Origin: Rhizobacter koreensis
GTDB lineage: Bacteria; Pseudomonadota; Gammaproteobacteria; Burkholderiales; Burkholderiaceae_C
DNA: 64,000 nt
Assembly: GCF_013366375.1 (NCBI RefSeq)
Contig: NZ_JABWMJ010000001.1
Coordinates: forward strand, 372,001-436,000
Direction: 5' to 3'
Numbering within the stretch: the first letter of the stretch is position 1; the number at the start of each line of letters is the position of its first letter. The notes under the pieces were generated by a model. The model did not search any database, was not told the origin of the DNA, and saw only the letters and a program-made list of their open reading frames with translations. Positions 1 through 8,578 of this stretch are shown in pieces. The position numbers and the translations under genes are program-made.

Positions 1-137
1 CACGTACCACGTGATGCATTTCACATGACCCTTCGCCACACCGGGGTGGCCCTCCCGAGCGGTACGAAATGCGACATCGGACGCTTGTGCACCGACCCGG
101 CTCGACGCAACATCGCGGGCTCATTCCTCGCCCTCCC

Positions 138-947
138 ATGATCGTTCACGTGCTCGGCTGCTCCGGGTCCATCGCAGCCGGCTGCAGGACCACCGCATTC
201 CTTCTCGACGACGACGTGCTCGTCGATGCCGGAACGGGGGTCGGCGACCTGCCGCTCGACGCGCTCGCCCGCATCGACCACATTCTGGTCAGCCACTCGC
301 ACCTCGACCACATCCTCTCGATCGGTCTGCTGGCCGACAGCGTGATGCGCGAGCGCCGCCGCCTCGGCCGCGGCCCCATCAGCGTGCACGCGCTGCCCGA
401 GACGATCGCTGCGCTGCGCGCGCACATCTTCAACGGCGTGATCTGGCCCGACTTCACCCGGCTACCGAGCGCCGATCAGCCGGCCCTCGCGCTGCTGCCG
501 ATCGCGGTCGGCGAGGTGCTGACGCTCGGCGGCAAGCGCATCGAGGTGCTGAGCGCCTCGCACACCGTCCCGGCGGTCGGCTTCGCGGCCGCCGACGGCA
601 CCGACGGCGGCTGGTGGGTGTTCACCGGCGACACCGGTCCCAACCCGGCGTTGTGGCGTCGTCTCACCGACATGAAGGTGACGCACCTCGTCATCGAGAC
701 CGCGTTCGGCAACGACGAGCGCCAGATCGCGCGCATCAGCGGCCACCTGTGCCCGGCGGCACTGCGCCACGAGCTCGCCCAGCTCGGCGGCAGCGCCGAC
801 GTCTACATCACCCACATCAAGCCCGGCGAGATGGACGCGGTGATGACCGAGATCGGCCGGCTCGCCACTCCGCACCGCGTGCACGCGCTCGCCGCCGGCG
901 ACCGGATCCGCGTCGGCGCAGCGGCGGGGGTGCAGGCATACGCCTGA
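138..947 (+). CDS. MBL-fold 3',5'-cyclic-nucleotide phosphodiesterase-like hydrolase
   Basis: 269 residues. Metallo-beta-lactamase fold with the metal-binding signature H53-S-H55-L-D57-H58, an early GCSGSI loop and a later GDTGPN segment carrying the expected metal-bridging Asp. This arrangement resembles class II cyclic-nucleotide phosphodiesterases, which hydrolyse cAMP/cGMP, but substrate is inferred only. I start at the ATG at 138, because the fold begins there (MIVHVLG); the in-frame ATG at 69 would add an Arg/His-rich stretch with no domain character. The C-terminal THIKPGE motif also fits the family. It stands alone, with a weak hairpin (959-985) and no T-tract after the stop. An alternative is another MBL hydrolase such as an RNase Z relative. 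Confidence 0.75.
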   Translation: MIVHVLGCSGSIAAGCRTTAFLLDDDVLVDAGTGVGDLPLDALARIDHILVSHSHLDHILSIGLLADSVMRERRRLGRGPISVHALPETIAALRAHIFNGVIWPDFTRLPSADQPALALLPIAVGEVLTLGGKRIEVLSASHTVPAVGFAAADGTDGGWWVFTGDTGPNPALWRRLTDMKVTHLVIETAFGNDERQIARISGHLCPAALRHELAQLGGSADVYITHIKPGEMDAVMTEIGRLATPHRVHALAAGDRIRVGAAAGVQAYA

Positions 948-1405
948 GGGCTGGCCAAGCGCAGATCGATGCGGAGGATCTGCGCGCGCGAAGCTTTCAT
1001 GCTGCGGAGGCAGGTACGCCGAGCCCGTGGCGCACCGCTGCCGGGCCGCGTAGGAACGTCAGCCGCGGCGACGTGATCAGCCCGGCGGCGCCATCGGTGC
1101 ATGTGTCGTCGCGGAGGCTTACGGTTGAGGCCCCTGCCTTCGTCGCTTCAGCGCTTGCGTGGAATGCCTTCCTGAGCGCGTGGGGTTGCGTCGGCCGCTC
1201 GCCACCGGGTACACGCCAGCCCGATGTGCCTCACCGAAGTGACACTTTTCGTCAGACCACCGGTTCGCGTCGGCTCGTGATGACGCGATGTGACGGAGTT
1301 GGTCGGGGCCAGCGATGGAAGTCACGGAAACCAGGGGCGAAACGGCTGGCACGGCCGCTGCAACTAGAGAGTCGTTCCACCCCCACCCCCGCAGGAGTTT
1401 TCTGA
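948..1405. other. 458-base intergenic region ahead of pilA
   Basis: No convincing gene. It holds a 9-bp inverted repeat at 959-985 (GCGCAGATC facing GATCTGCGC, no T-tract) just after the upstream stop, and the sigma-54 type pilA promoter at 1347-1362. The unusually long leader region (about 400 bases before the promoter) could hold activator (PilR-type) sites; I could not identify one with confidence. Confidence 0.5.
1347..1362 (+). promoter_or_regulatory. sigma-54 (-24/-12) promoter of pilA
   Basis: TGGCACGGCCGCTGCA matches the RpoN consensus TGGCAC-N5-TTGC with the invariant GG at -24 and GC at -12 exactly ten bases apart. Predicted transcription start is near 1373, giving a leader of about 33 bases that contains the AGGAG ribosome-binding site at 1393-1397. 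Sigma-54/PilR control of major pilin genes is established in Pseudomonas and relatives, so the context supports the call. Confidence 0.8.
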
Positions 1406-1852
1406 ATGAAGCGTACCGTTCAACAAGGTTTCACCCTCATCGAACTGATGATCGTCGTGGCGATCATCGGCATCCTGGCCGCCGTGGCTCTGCCCGCGTA
1501 CCAGGACTACATCGCCAAGTCGCAAGTCACGGCCGGCGTCGCTGAAATCAACCCCGGCAAGACCAAGATCGAGGACATCTATGGCGGCAGCGCTGCGGCG
1601 AGCGGCACCGATGTGACGCAGCTGGGCTTGAAGGCCGACACGGATCGTTGCGCGATCACGATGACTGGGTTCGCCGCTGTCGGAGACGCCGGCACGATCG
1701 TCTGCACGCTCAAGGGCAATGGTCAAGTCAATGGCAAGACGGTCACCTGGAGCCGTACGGCTGATGCCCCGGCGACGGGCGCCACCGGTATCTGGTCCTG
1801 CGCCAGCAACGCGGCTCGGAAGCTGACCCCCAAGGAATGCCCGGGCGTCTAA
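1406..1852 (+). CDS. pilA: type IV major pilin (prepilin)
   Basis: 148-residue prepilin. A short positive leader ends in Gly8, followed by the N-methylated Phe and the class III signature [18 protein letters not shown] with Glu at mature position 5. Peptidase PilD would cleave after Gly8. The C-terminal disulphide loop Cys132-Cys145 and a second possible pair Cys82-Cys100 fit type IVa pilins. Clear AGGAG ribosome-binding site 9 bases upstream, a sigma-54 type promoter before it and a strong terminator after it, so it is probably transcribed mainly as a single gene. The two downstream oligosaccharyltransferase-like genes suggest that this pilin is O-glycosylated. Confidence 0.95.
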   Translation: MKRTVQQGFTLIELMIVVAIIGILAAVALPAYQDYIAKSQVTAGVAEINPGKTKIEDIYGGSAAASGTDVTQLGLKADTDRCAITMTGFAAVGDAGTIVCTLKGNGQVNGKTVTWSRTADAPATGATGIWSCASNAARKLTPKECPGV

Positions 1853-1873
1853 CGTCATCGCGCTGACCGAAGT

Positions 1874-1900
1874 GGCGGGCCCTTGTGGCCCGCCTTTTCT
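1874..1900 (+). terminator. rho-independent terminator after pilA
   Basis: Perfect 8-bp stem (GGCGGGCC at 1874-1881, GGCCCGCC at 1887-1894), 5-base loop, then a T-rich tract. It sits between the pilA stop and the next gene, and it argues against a start for that gene at the upstream ATG at 1883, which lies inside the hairpin. Confidence 0.85.
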
Positions 1901-1936
1901 TTTGGAGCGCCTTTCAGCAACAGTCAAGACCTCGAC

Positions 1937-3751
1937 ATGGAAGCTTCGATCAAGCGGATCCTCGCGAGGCGAGCGGTGGCGACACGTGCTCTCGCTCAGT
2001 CTCCCGCAGCGAGCGTCACTCTTCGGGCAGGTGCGTTGCTCGCGATCGCCGCACCTGTGCTCGTTGCCTACACCATCCCGCCCTCGCGAACCTTCTTGAA
2101 CGAGGTGGTCGCGCTGGCGGGGTGGAGCGTCTTCTTGGCGGTTCTCGGCCGCAAGTTGGGATCCGGAGCGTTGCCTGGGACGGGCTCCGCCTGGTCGGTG
2201 GTCGCCGCTCTCGCCATCGTCTTGCTCTCGGCCATCGTTGCACCGCTCTGGACGGGAGCTCCTTGGTCGCTGGCCCTGACGGCAGGCAGCACGCTCGCCG
2301 CCGCCATCCTCGTATTTCTAGCCGGGGCGGCCACAGCACGCGGTGGCTTCGAGCACCCGGCCTACTCTGCCGTTTGCGGAGCATTGGTCGTGGCGGCTGC
2401 CCTCAACGGCCTCGTCGGGCTTACGCAAGTCTTCGAACCCTCGCTGACAGACGGCGTGCTGATCGCACCGACCGTCTTGGCCGGAAGGGCGACTGGGAAC
2501 ATTCGTCAGCCGAACAACCTAAGCACTCTCATTCTCTGGGCCGTCATCGCCGTCGTATGGCTCAGAACCAGCGGCCGTCTTCGGCTCCTGCCCGCCGGCG
2601 TGTTGCTCGCGTGCTTCGGTGCCGTGCTGTTCCTGACTGGCTCGCGAATGGGTTGGCTGGTCCTTGCCGGATTCGCCGGTTGGGCATTTCTGAGCCGTTC
2701 CCTTGGCCGGGCATCGCGGTTGTTGCTTGTGGTGCCGTTGGTCGCGCTCGTCGCTGCGTGGGGTATCCAGGCAGCGGGTGTCGCGGCGGGCTACGAGCAC
2801 TTCGGAGGCGGTACTCGGGGCGCCATCGCAGACGGCAATCTCTCCAGCTCGCGCATCGGGATCTGGTCAGACGCGTTGGCGCTGCTCGCGCGTTACCCCT
2901 GGACCGGTATCGGTTTCGGTGAATTCAACTTCGCGTGGACGCTCAGCGCGTTCCCGGGCCGTTCCGGCGCCTTCTTCGACCACACACATAACCTGCTCTT
3001 GAACCTGCTGGTCGAGCTCGGGGTTCCTCTGGGTACGATGACGATCGCGGCGTTGGCATATGCGTTCGCAGGAAGTCTCAGGAACGCCATCGGGAGCAAG
3101 CAACAGGGTGAATTCGAGGCGGCCGAGCTGCCCGTGAGGCGCGCCGCGTTTGCGATGCTGTGCGTGGTCTTGGTCCACAGCATGCTCGAGTACCCGCTCT
3201 GGTACCCCTATCTGTTGCTTCCTTCCGTGTTCTTGTTCGGGCTTTGCGCCGAGGAACGCGATCCGGGTCTCGCTGGCCACCGTAGTGGATCGAGCTGGGC
3301 GCGACGGGTCTGGTTGGTCGCTCCGCTTCTGCTGGCGCTCGGCACACTCCTGACCGTCTTCGACTTCTCGAAGGTGGCCGCTATCGCCTCGGAAGAGGAA
3401 ACCACCCCTCTCGAGCAACGAATTGCGCGTGCGCAGCGAAGCGTGTTGTTCAGTCATCGTGCCGACTACTTCGCGGCGACAACCGGAGACGATCCGTCCG
3501 AGCGCCTGAAGGCGTTCGAACGCGCGTCCCACTATTTGCTCGACGCTCGGCTGATGATCGCGGGCGCCAAGGCAATGTCCGAACTCGGCGACGAGCAGCG
3601 CGCGCGTTTCATCGCGGCCCGGCTGCGGGAGTTTCGAAGCCCCCAGGCGGCCCGATTCCTCGCGCCCTGCCAGCAAGTGGCCACGGGCGCGGGGCTACCG
3701 TTTCAGTGCCTCCAGCCCACCGCGACGATCGGCTTGAAAGCGTTCAGATAG
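1937..3751 (+). CDS. PglL/Wzy_C-family O-oligosaccharyltransferase, first copy
   Basis: About 604 residues from the ATG at 1937 (MEASIKRI). Polytopic membrane protein with roughly a dozen hydrophobic helices. Conserved family motifs include ATGNIRQPNNLS in the first half, SSSRIGIW before the large periplasmic loop and FDHTHNLLLNLLVELG, typical of O-antigen ligase/PglL enzymes that transfer lipid-linked glycans. A soluble C-terminal region of about 150 residues (LEQRIARAQRSVLFSHRADYF) follows, as in the Wzy_C_2 extension. Position directly after pilA parallels pilO/tfpO of Pseudomonas, so pilin is the likely acceptor. Its base composition is visibly less GC-rich than its paralogue downstream. 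The exact acceptor and glycan are inference. Confidence 0.82.
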   Translation: MEASIKRILARRAVATRALAQSPAASVTLRAGALLAIAAPVLVAYTIPPSRTFLNEVVALAGWSVFLAVLGRKLGSGALPGTGSAWSVVAALAIVLLSAIVAPLWTGAPWSLALTAGSTLAAAILVFLAGAATARGGFEHPAYSAVCGALVVAAALNGLVGLTQVFEPSLTDGVLIAPTVLAGRATGNIRQPNNLSTLILWAVIAVVWLRTSGRLRLLPAGVLLACFGAVLFLTGSRMGWLVLAGFAGWAFLSRSLGRASRLLLVVPLVALVAAWGIQAAGVAAGYEHFGGGTRGAIADGNLSSSRIGIWSDALALLARYPWTGIGFGEFNFAWTLSAFPGRSGAFFDHTHNLLLNLLVELGVPLGTMTIAALAYAFAGSLRNAIGSKQQGEFEAAELPVRRAAFAMLCVVLVHSMLEYPLWYPYLLLPSVFLFGLCAEERDPGLAGHRSGSSWARRVWLVAPLLLALGTLLTVFDFSKVAAIASEEETTPLEQRIARAQRSVLFSHRADYFAATTGDDPSERLKAFERASHYLLDARLMIAGAKAMSELGDEQRARFIAARLREFRSPQAARFLAPCQQVATGAGLPFQCLQPTATIGLKAFR

Positions 3752-3982
3752 AACACGTTCGCTGGGGCGGCCGAGCAGCGTCTGCGCGATGTTCGCAGGC
3801 TGATCGCGTTGAGTATCTGGCGGTCGAAGGCAGCGCCTGATACGCGGCGGCTGCGGCCAGCAGCGCTTCTTGTCCTTCGAAAAAGCGGTTCGCTCTTCGA
3901 CCAACCCTTGTTCAAGCTACCAGGGGTTCGCGCGCCGGGACAGCGTTGGAACACTTGTAGCGGGGTTGGCGACAATCGCTGG

Positions 3983-5803
3983 GTGAACCTCGCCGCCAAG
4001 CCCGCACCCACCCAAAGCCAAGACTCAGCGTTCGACACCTCGCGCACCCGCTCGGAGAAGGCTGGAGGGATCTCAGGCCTTACCGCCCTCGCCATCCTCG
4101 CCATTGCCATCCCCCCGCTGATCGCGTTCAACATCGCGCCGTCGGCGACGATCTTCAACCAGGTCGCGGCGCTCGTCGGGTGGGGCGGGTTCGTGCTGCT
4201 GCTTGCACTGGCCCTGCCGACGCGGCTCGGGCCCCGCAGCGGCGCTGCGCGCTGCGTCGTTGCGGCCCTGGCCATCCTGGTGCTGGCGGCGCTCGGCGCC
4301 TCCTTCGGTGCGGCGGTGCCGTGGTCGCTGTCGCTGTCGTCGGGCGGCATGATCCTCGCGGCGATCCTCGTGGTGCTCGCCGGCGCGGCGGCCGAGCGCG
4401 CCGGGCTCGGCGACGCGGCGTTCCGCGCGTTCTGCATCGGGCTCGTTGCCGCGGGCGTGGGCAGCAGCGTGGTCGGCGTGATCCAGGTGTTCGCGCCGTG
4501 GCTCGCCGATGGCGGCTGGATCGCGGTCAGCGCATTCGAAGGTCGTGCCACCGGCAACCTCCGCCAGCCCAACCACCTGAGCAGCCTTCTCATGTGGGCG
4601 ACGATCGCCGTCGTGTGGCTGGGCGAGGCGCGCGTGCTGCGGCGCGCCACCGCGGCAGGGCTCGGCCTGCTGTTCGTCTTCGTCGTCTTCCTCAGCGCCT
4701 CGCGCACCGGGATGCTCGGCACGCTCGTGCTCGCGCTCTGGGGCCTCATGGATCGGCGCCTCTCGCGCGTCGGGCGTGTGTTGCTGCTGGCGGCGCCGCT
4801 CGCTTATGCAGTGATGTGGGGCGGCGAGCTGCTCTGGGCCGCCGCCGGCCACGCCGGCTTCGGCGGCGCGGCGCGCGCCAGCGAGGGCGGTGAGCTCTCG
4901 AGCTCGCGCTTCGCGATCTGGTCCAACACGCTGGCGCTGATCGCCGCACATCCGCTCTGGGGCGTCGGCTTCGGCGAGTTCAACTTCGCCTGGACCCTGA
5001 CGCCGTTTCCCGATCGGCCCGCAGCGTACTTCGACCACACGCACAACCTGCCGCTCAACTTCGTCGTCGAGCTCGGCGTGCCGCTCGCGATCGTGGTGCT
5101 CACGCTGCTGCTGCGCGGCCTCTTCGGCGCGCTCGAGAACGGCGTCGCCGACGGTCGCGACGAGGGCGAGGCGCGCGTGCCGATGCAGCGTGCCGCGTTC
5201 GTGATGGTGCTGATGATCGCCCTGCACAGCCTGCTCGAGTACCCGCTCTGGTACGCGTACTTCCTGCTGCCGGCCTCGTTGGCTTTCGGGCTCTGCATCG
5301 AGCGCCCGGACGCGCGCGACATCCTTGCCCGCAACCACGGCGAACAGCCGACCCGCCCGCTGGTGCTCGCCGCGATGGCGCTCATGCTCGCCGGCTCGCT
5401 GACCCTGCTCGACTACATGCGCGTGGCGGCGATCTTCACGCCGCCCGCGAACGCGGGGCCGCTGCAGCAGCGCATCGAGGCCGGCCGGCACAGCGTGCTG
5501 TTCGGTCACCACGCCGACTACGCCGCGGCGACCGGCAGCGAGGATCCGCCGGCGCCCCTGTCTGCATTCGTGCGCGCGCCGCATTACCTGCTCGATGCGC
5601 GCCTCATGACCGCATGGGCGCGCTCGTACGCCGCCGCCGGGGACGTCGAGCGCGCGCGTCACGTAGCGGCGCGCCTCAAGGAGTTCCGCAACGCCGACCC
5701 GGAGGCGTTCTTCGCCGTCTGCGACGAGCCGTCTGCGACCGGCGCGCGTCCGTTCCAGTGCGATCCGCCGGCTGGCCGACTCGACTTCAGGGACTTTCGC
5801 TAG
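3983..5803 (+). CDS. PglL/Wzy_C-family O-oligosaccharyltransferase, second copy
   Basis: Paralogue of the preceding gene with the same architecture: RATGNLRQPNHLSSLLMW, SSSRFAIW, YFDHTHNLPLNFVVELG, HSLLEYPLWYAYFLLP and the same soluble tail ending in a D/K-x-FR terminus. I choose the GTG at 3983 (VNLAAKPA), giving 606 residues against 604 for the first copy; a TTG at 3809 would add 58 non-hydrophobic residues with no counterpart in the paralogue. The 231-base gap before it has no recognisable gene. Much more GC-rich than copy one, so the pair is either an old duplication or one member was acquired. It may serve a different acceptor than PilA, or act as a Wzy-type polymerase/ligase. Confidence 0.8.
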   Translation: MNLAAKPAPTQSQDSAFDTSRTRSEKAGGISGLTALAILAIAIPPLIAFNIAPSATIFNQVAALVGWGGFVLLLALALPTRLGPRSGAARCVVAALAILVLAALGASFGAAVPWSLSLSSGGMILAAILVVLAGAAAERAGLGDAAFRAFCIGLVAAGVGSSVVGVIQVFAPWLADGGWIAVSAFEGRATGNLRQPNHLSSLLMWATIAVVWLGEARVLRRATAAGLGLLFVFVVFLSASRTGMLGTLVLALWGLMDRRLSRVGRVLLLAAPLAYAVMWGGELLWAAAGHAGFGGAARASEGGELSSSRFAIWSNTLALIAAHPLWGVGFGEFNFAWTLTPFPDRPAAYFDHTHNLPLNFVVELGVPLAIVVLTLLLRGLFGALENGVADGRDEGEARVPMQRAAFVMVLMIALHSLLEYPLWYAYFLLPASLAFGLCIERPDARDILARNHGEQPTRPLVLAAMALMLAGSLTLLDYMRVAAIFTPPANAGPLQQRIEAGRHSVLFGHHADYAAATGSEDPPAPLSAFVRAPHYLLDARLMTAWARSYAAAGDVERARHVAARLKEFRNADPEAFFAVCDEPSATGARPFQCDPPAGRLDFRDFR

Positions 5804-5863
5804 CGACGAGCGACACCAGCGGGCCGTGCGCGACGCCGGCCCCCGCCCGCAGCCCGATTCGCG

Positions 5864-6346
5864 TCAGCTCCCCGCCACCCAATCGCCCGACTTGCCGCCG
5901 CGCTTTTCGAGCACCTGGATGCCGCCCATCACCATGCCGCGGTCGGCCGCCTTGCACATGTCGTAGACGGTCAGCAGGCCGACCTGTACGGCGGTGAGCG
6001 CTTCCATCTCGACGCCGGTGCGGCCGCGCGTCTCGACCTGCGCGGTGCAGCGCACCTCGTTCGCCGCGGGATCGAGCGCGAACTCGACGGCCACCCGCGT
6101 GATCGGCAGCGGGTGGCACAGCGGGACGAGCTCGGCGGTGCGCTTGGCGCCCTGAATCGCGGCGATCCGCGCGACGCCGAGCACGTCGCCCTTGGCGGCG
6201 CTGCCGCTGCGAATCAGCTCGAGCGTCGCCGGCTGCATGCGGATGGTGCCGGTCGCGCGCGCGACGCGATGCGTCTCTTCCTTGCCCGACACGTCGACCA
6301 TGTGGGCGCGGCCCTCCGCGTCGAAGTGCGTCAGCGGGTCATTCAT
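5864..6346 (-). CDS. moaC: cyclic pyranopterin monophosphate synthase
   Basis: 160 residues, the usual MoaC length. MoaC makes cyclic pyranopterin monophosphate with MoaA in the first step of molybdenum cofactor synthesis in the cytoplasm. Visible signatures: [17 protein letters not shown] at the N-terminus, the substrate-loop motif [22 protein letters not shown] and [11 protein letters not shown]. It reads toward the oligosaccharyltransferase genes and away from the M48 protease; the 64-base divergent gap has a TATGAT-like -10 element on this strand (6379-6384). No other mo-genes are in the window. Confidence 0.95.
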   Translation of the reverse strand: MNDPLTHFDAEGRAHMVDVSGKEETHRVARATGTIRMQPATLELIRSGSAAKGDVLGVARIAAIQGAKRTAELVPLCHPLPITRVAVEFALDPAANEVRCTAQVETRGRTGVEMEALTAVQVGLLTVYDMCKAADRGMVMGGIQVLEKRGGKSGDWVAGS

Positions 6347-6410
6347 CGGGGCAACGGGCTCGGGAAAACGGCTGCGGCATCATAGCGACGCCCTTTCAGC
6401 CAGGTTCCGC

Positions 6411-7985
6411 GTGACGAATCGCTCCAAGTTGTGGTCCCCGGCGGCGCTGCGCCGCGTCGCGCTCGCGTGCGCGCTGGCGCTCGGCGCGCCGCTCGGCAGT
6501 GCACCGGCGTTCGCGCAGAACAATCTGCCGGCGCTCGGCGATCCCGACTCGGCCGACTTCGGCGTCGGCACCGAGCGCAAGATCGGCGACGAGATCATGC
6601 GCGAGATCCGGCGCGACCCGGCGTACATGGACGACCCGCTGCTGCTGGAATACGTGCAGTCGATCTGGCAGCCGCTGCTCGCGCAGGCCCGCACGCTCGG
6701 CAACATCACGAGCGAGATCGACCAGCGCTTCGCATGGGAGCCGTTCCTGGTGCGCGACGCCAGCGTCAACGCGTTCGCATTGCCGGGCGGCTACGTCGGC
6801 GTGCACCTCGGCCTAATCGCGATCACCGCCAACCGCGACGAGCTCGCGTCGGTGCTCGCGCACGAGATGTCGCACGTCACGCAGCGCCATATCGCGCGCA
6901 GCGTCACGAGCGGCAAGCGGCAGTCGCTCGCCAGCATGGCCGCGTTGGTGCTGGGCCTGCTCGCCGCGTCGCGCAGCAACAGCCCCGACGCGGTCAACGC
7001 CGTGGTGGCGGGCTCGCAGGCAGCGGCGATCCAGGGCCAGCTCAACTTCTCGCGCGACATGGAGCGCGAGGCCGACCGGGTCGGCTTTGCCGTGATGAGC
7101 GGGGCCGGCTTCGCGCCCGCGGGCATGGCGTCGATGTTCGAGAAGATGGAGCAGTCGACGCGGCTCACCGACGCCGGCGGCTTCCCCTATTTGCGCACGC
7201 ACCCGCTGACCAGCCAGCGCATCGGCGAGGCGCGCTCGCGGCTGGGCACGGCGCCGCCGGTACGGCTTGCCGGGGCTCTCGAGCACACGGTCGCCGAGGC
7301 GCGCGCGCGCGTGCTGATGGACACGCGCAGCGACGCCTTGCGGGTGCGTCAGGCGCAGGATGCGATCACCACCGGAACGCTCGCCGAGCGCCTGCTCGCG
7401 GCCTGCGAGAGCGCGCATGCGTCGAGCCTGCTGCGCGACTGGGCGCGTGCCGACGCGGGCTTCGCGCGCGCGCTGTCGCTCGCGCGCAGCGCGCCCGAGC
7501 GCAGCCCGCGCGCCGAGCGCGCGATCGTGTTCGAGATGGTGCAGTCGCAGCTCAGCCGTGGCGAGGCCGCGAAGGCCGGCGAGACGTTCCGGCCGTACGC
7601 CAACGAGCGCTCGCGCCCGGCGCTGCTGCTCGGCTCCCAACTCGCGCTTGCAGCCGCGCCCCTCGACGACGCGACGATCAAGGCCCGTGCGTCCGACCTC
7701 CAGACCTGGGTCGCGACCCATCCGAACGACTCGCTCGCCTGGACCGTGCTCGGCCAGGCGTGGGCCAAGGTCAACCAGCCGCTGCGGGCGCTGCGGGCGG
7801 AGGCCGAGGCGCGCGTCGCGCTCGGCGATTTGGTCGGCGCGATCGACCGCCTGCGCGCCGGGCAACGCGTCGCACGCGGCGGCGGCCCCGTCGACTTCAT
7901 CGACGCGTCGGTGATCGACGCGCGTCTGCGCGACGTCGAGACGCAGAGGAAGCAACTCGAAGCCGACGAGAAGGCGCTGCGCTGA
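6411..7985 (+). CDS. bepA: M48-family periplasmic metalloprotease with TPR-like tail (BepA-like)
   Basis: About 524 residues from the GTG at 6411, which gives a normal signal peptide (ALACALALGAPLGSAPAFA then AQNN). M48 peptidase domain with LPGGYVGVHLGL, zinc motif HEMSH at residues 151-155 and the third-ligand helix around EREADRVGF. The C-terminal half is helical and TPR-like, ending in a coiled region. BepA/YfgC proteins act in the periplasm on outer-membrane assembly, degrading stalled BAM/LPS-assembly clients. Function is by family; the longer frame extending to 6192 overlaps moaC and is not used. Confidence 0.87.
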   Translation: MTNRSKLWSPAALRRVALACALALGAPLGSAPAFAQNNLPALGDPDSADFGVGTERKIGDEIMREIRRDPAYMDDPLLLEYVQSIWQPLLAQARTLGNITSEIDQRFAWEPFLVRDASVNAFALPGGYVGVHLGLIAITANRDELASVLAHEMSHVTQRHIARSVTSGKRQSLASMAALVLGLLAASRSNSPDAVNAVVAGSQAAAIQGQLNFSRDMEREADRVGFAVMSGAGFAPAGMASMFEKMEQSTRLTDAGGFPYLRTHPLTSQRIGEARSRLGTAPPVRLAGALEHTVAEARARVLMDTRSDALRVRQAQDAITTGTLAERLLAACESAHASSLLRDWARADAGFARALSLARSAPERSPRAERAIVFEMVQSQLSRGEAAKAGETFRPYANERSRPALLLGSQLALAAAPLDDATIKARASDLQTWVATHPNDSLAWTVLGQAWAKVNQPLRALRAEAEARVALGDLVGAIDRLRAGQRVARGGGPVDFIDASVIDARLRDVETQRKQLEADEKALR

Positions 7986-8057
7986 GGCGTTACCCGGGCG
8001 CCGGGCCGGCCGCGCGGTGGCGGGTCGCCGGTCGGTCGTACCTTTTAGCGAGAAGCG

Positions 8058-8414
8058 TCAGCCGCGGCGTGCGAACAGGCGCTCGACGGCGACGTCGATG
8101 ATCAGGCCGAACACGCTGTAGATCAGCGAGCCGAGCAGCGCCGCACCGAAGCCGCGCACGCCGAAGCCGGTGAGCAGCGACGCCGCGACGTAGAACATCA
8201 GCGCGTTGATCACGAACAGGAAGAGGCCGAGCGTCAGCAGCGTCACGGGCAAGGTGAGCAGCACCAGCAGCGGCCGCAGCAGCGTGTTGAGCAGGCCGAT
8301 CACCAGTGCGGCGATCAGCGCCGAGCCGAAGCTGGCAACCGTCACGCCGGCGTAGATCTCGGCGACCAGCAGCAGGGCGGCTGCCAGCAGCAGCCATCGG
8401 ACCAGGATCTTCAT
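8058..8414 (-). CDS. small four-TM membrane protein (phage_holin_4-like superfamily IV)
   Basis: 118 residues from MKILVRWLLL; an in-frame start 43 codons earlier gives a non-hydrophobic prefix and is rejected. Four hydrophobic helices with the family-typical segments IGLLNTLLRPLLVLLTLPVTLLTLGLF and FVINALMFYVAASL. Widespread chromosomal family of unknown role; despite the family name there is no phage context. It is convergent with bepA. Confidence 0.75.
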   Translation of the reverse strand: MKILVRWLLLAAALLLVAEIYAGVTVASFGSALIAALVIGLLNTLLRPLLVLLTLPVTLLTLGLFLFVINALMFYVAASLLTGFGVRGFGAALLGSLIYSVFGLIIDVAVERLFARRG

Positions 8415-8528
8415 GGCCGCGAGGATAGTCCCCGCCGCCACGAAGCTCGCGTATGCACTGGACCAGGCACGCGGCCTCCCCTCGCCAAGACCACCGCGTC
8501 GCCCCTTCGAAAAAATCCGAACCTTAAC

Positions 8529-8547
8529 GAGAATGATTCGCATTTGG
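8529..8547 (+). promoter_or_regulatory. Fur box upstream of tonB-exbB-exbD-hemP
   Basis: GAGAATGATTCGCATTTGG agrees at about 12 of 19 positions with the Fur consensus GATAATGATAATCATTATC, including the core AATGAT and the CATT half. It lies just upstream of a TAGACT -10-like element (8551-8556), so bound Fur-Fe(II) would block the promoter. Iron repression is the established logic for this gene set. Confidence 0.75.
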
Positions 8548-8578
8548 GGCTAGACTCTCGATCCCTCACGCCACGACC

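Noticed and set aside
959..985. Terminator for the MBL-fold gene
   Set aside because: 9-bp inverted repeat but no T tract; listed only within the intergenic description.
3809..3982. N-terminal extension of the second oligosaccharyltransferase from TTG 3809
   Set aside because: No hydrophobic or paralogous counterpart, and the GTG at 3983 gives the same length as the first copy.
8058..8414. Phage holin / prophage signal
   Set aside because: Holin_4-like membrane proteins are common chromosomal genes; there are no other phage genes nearby.
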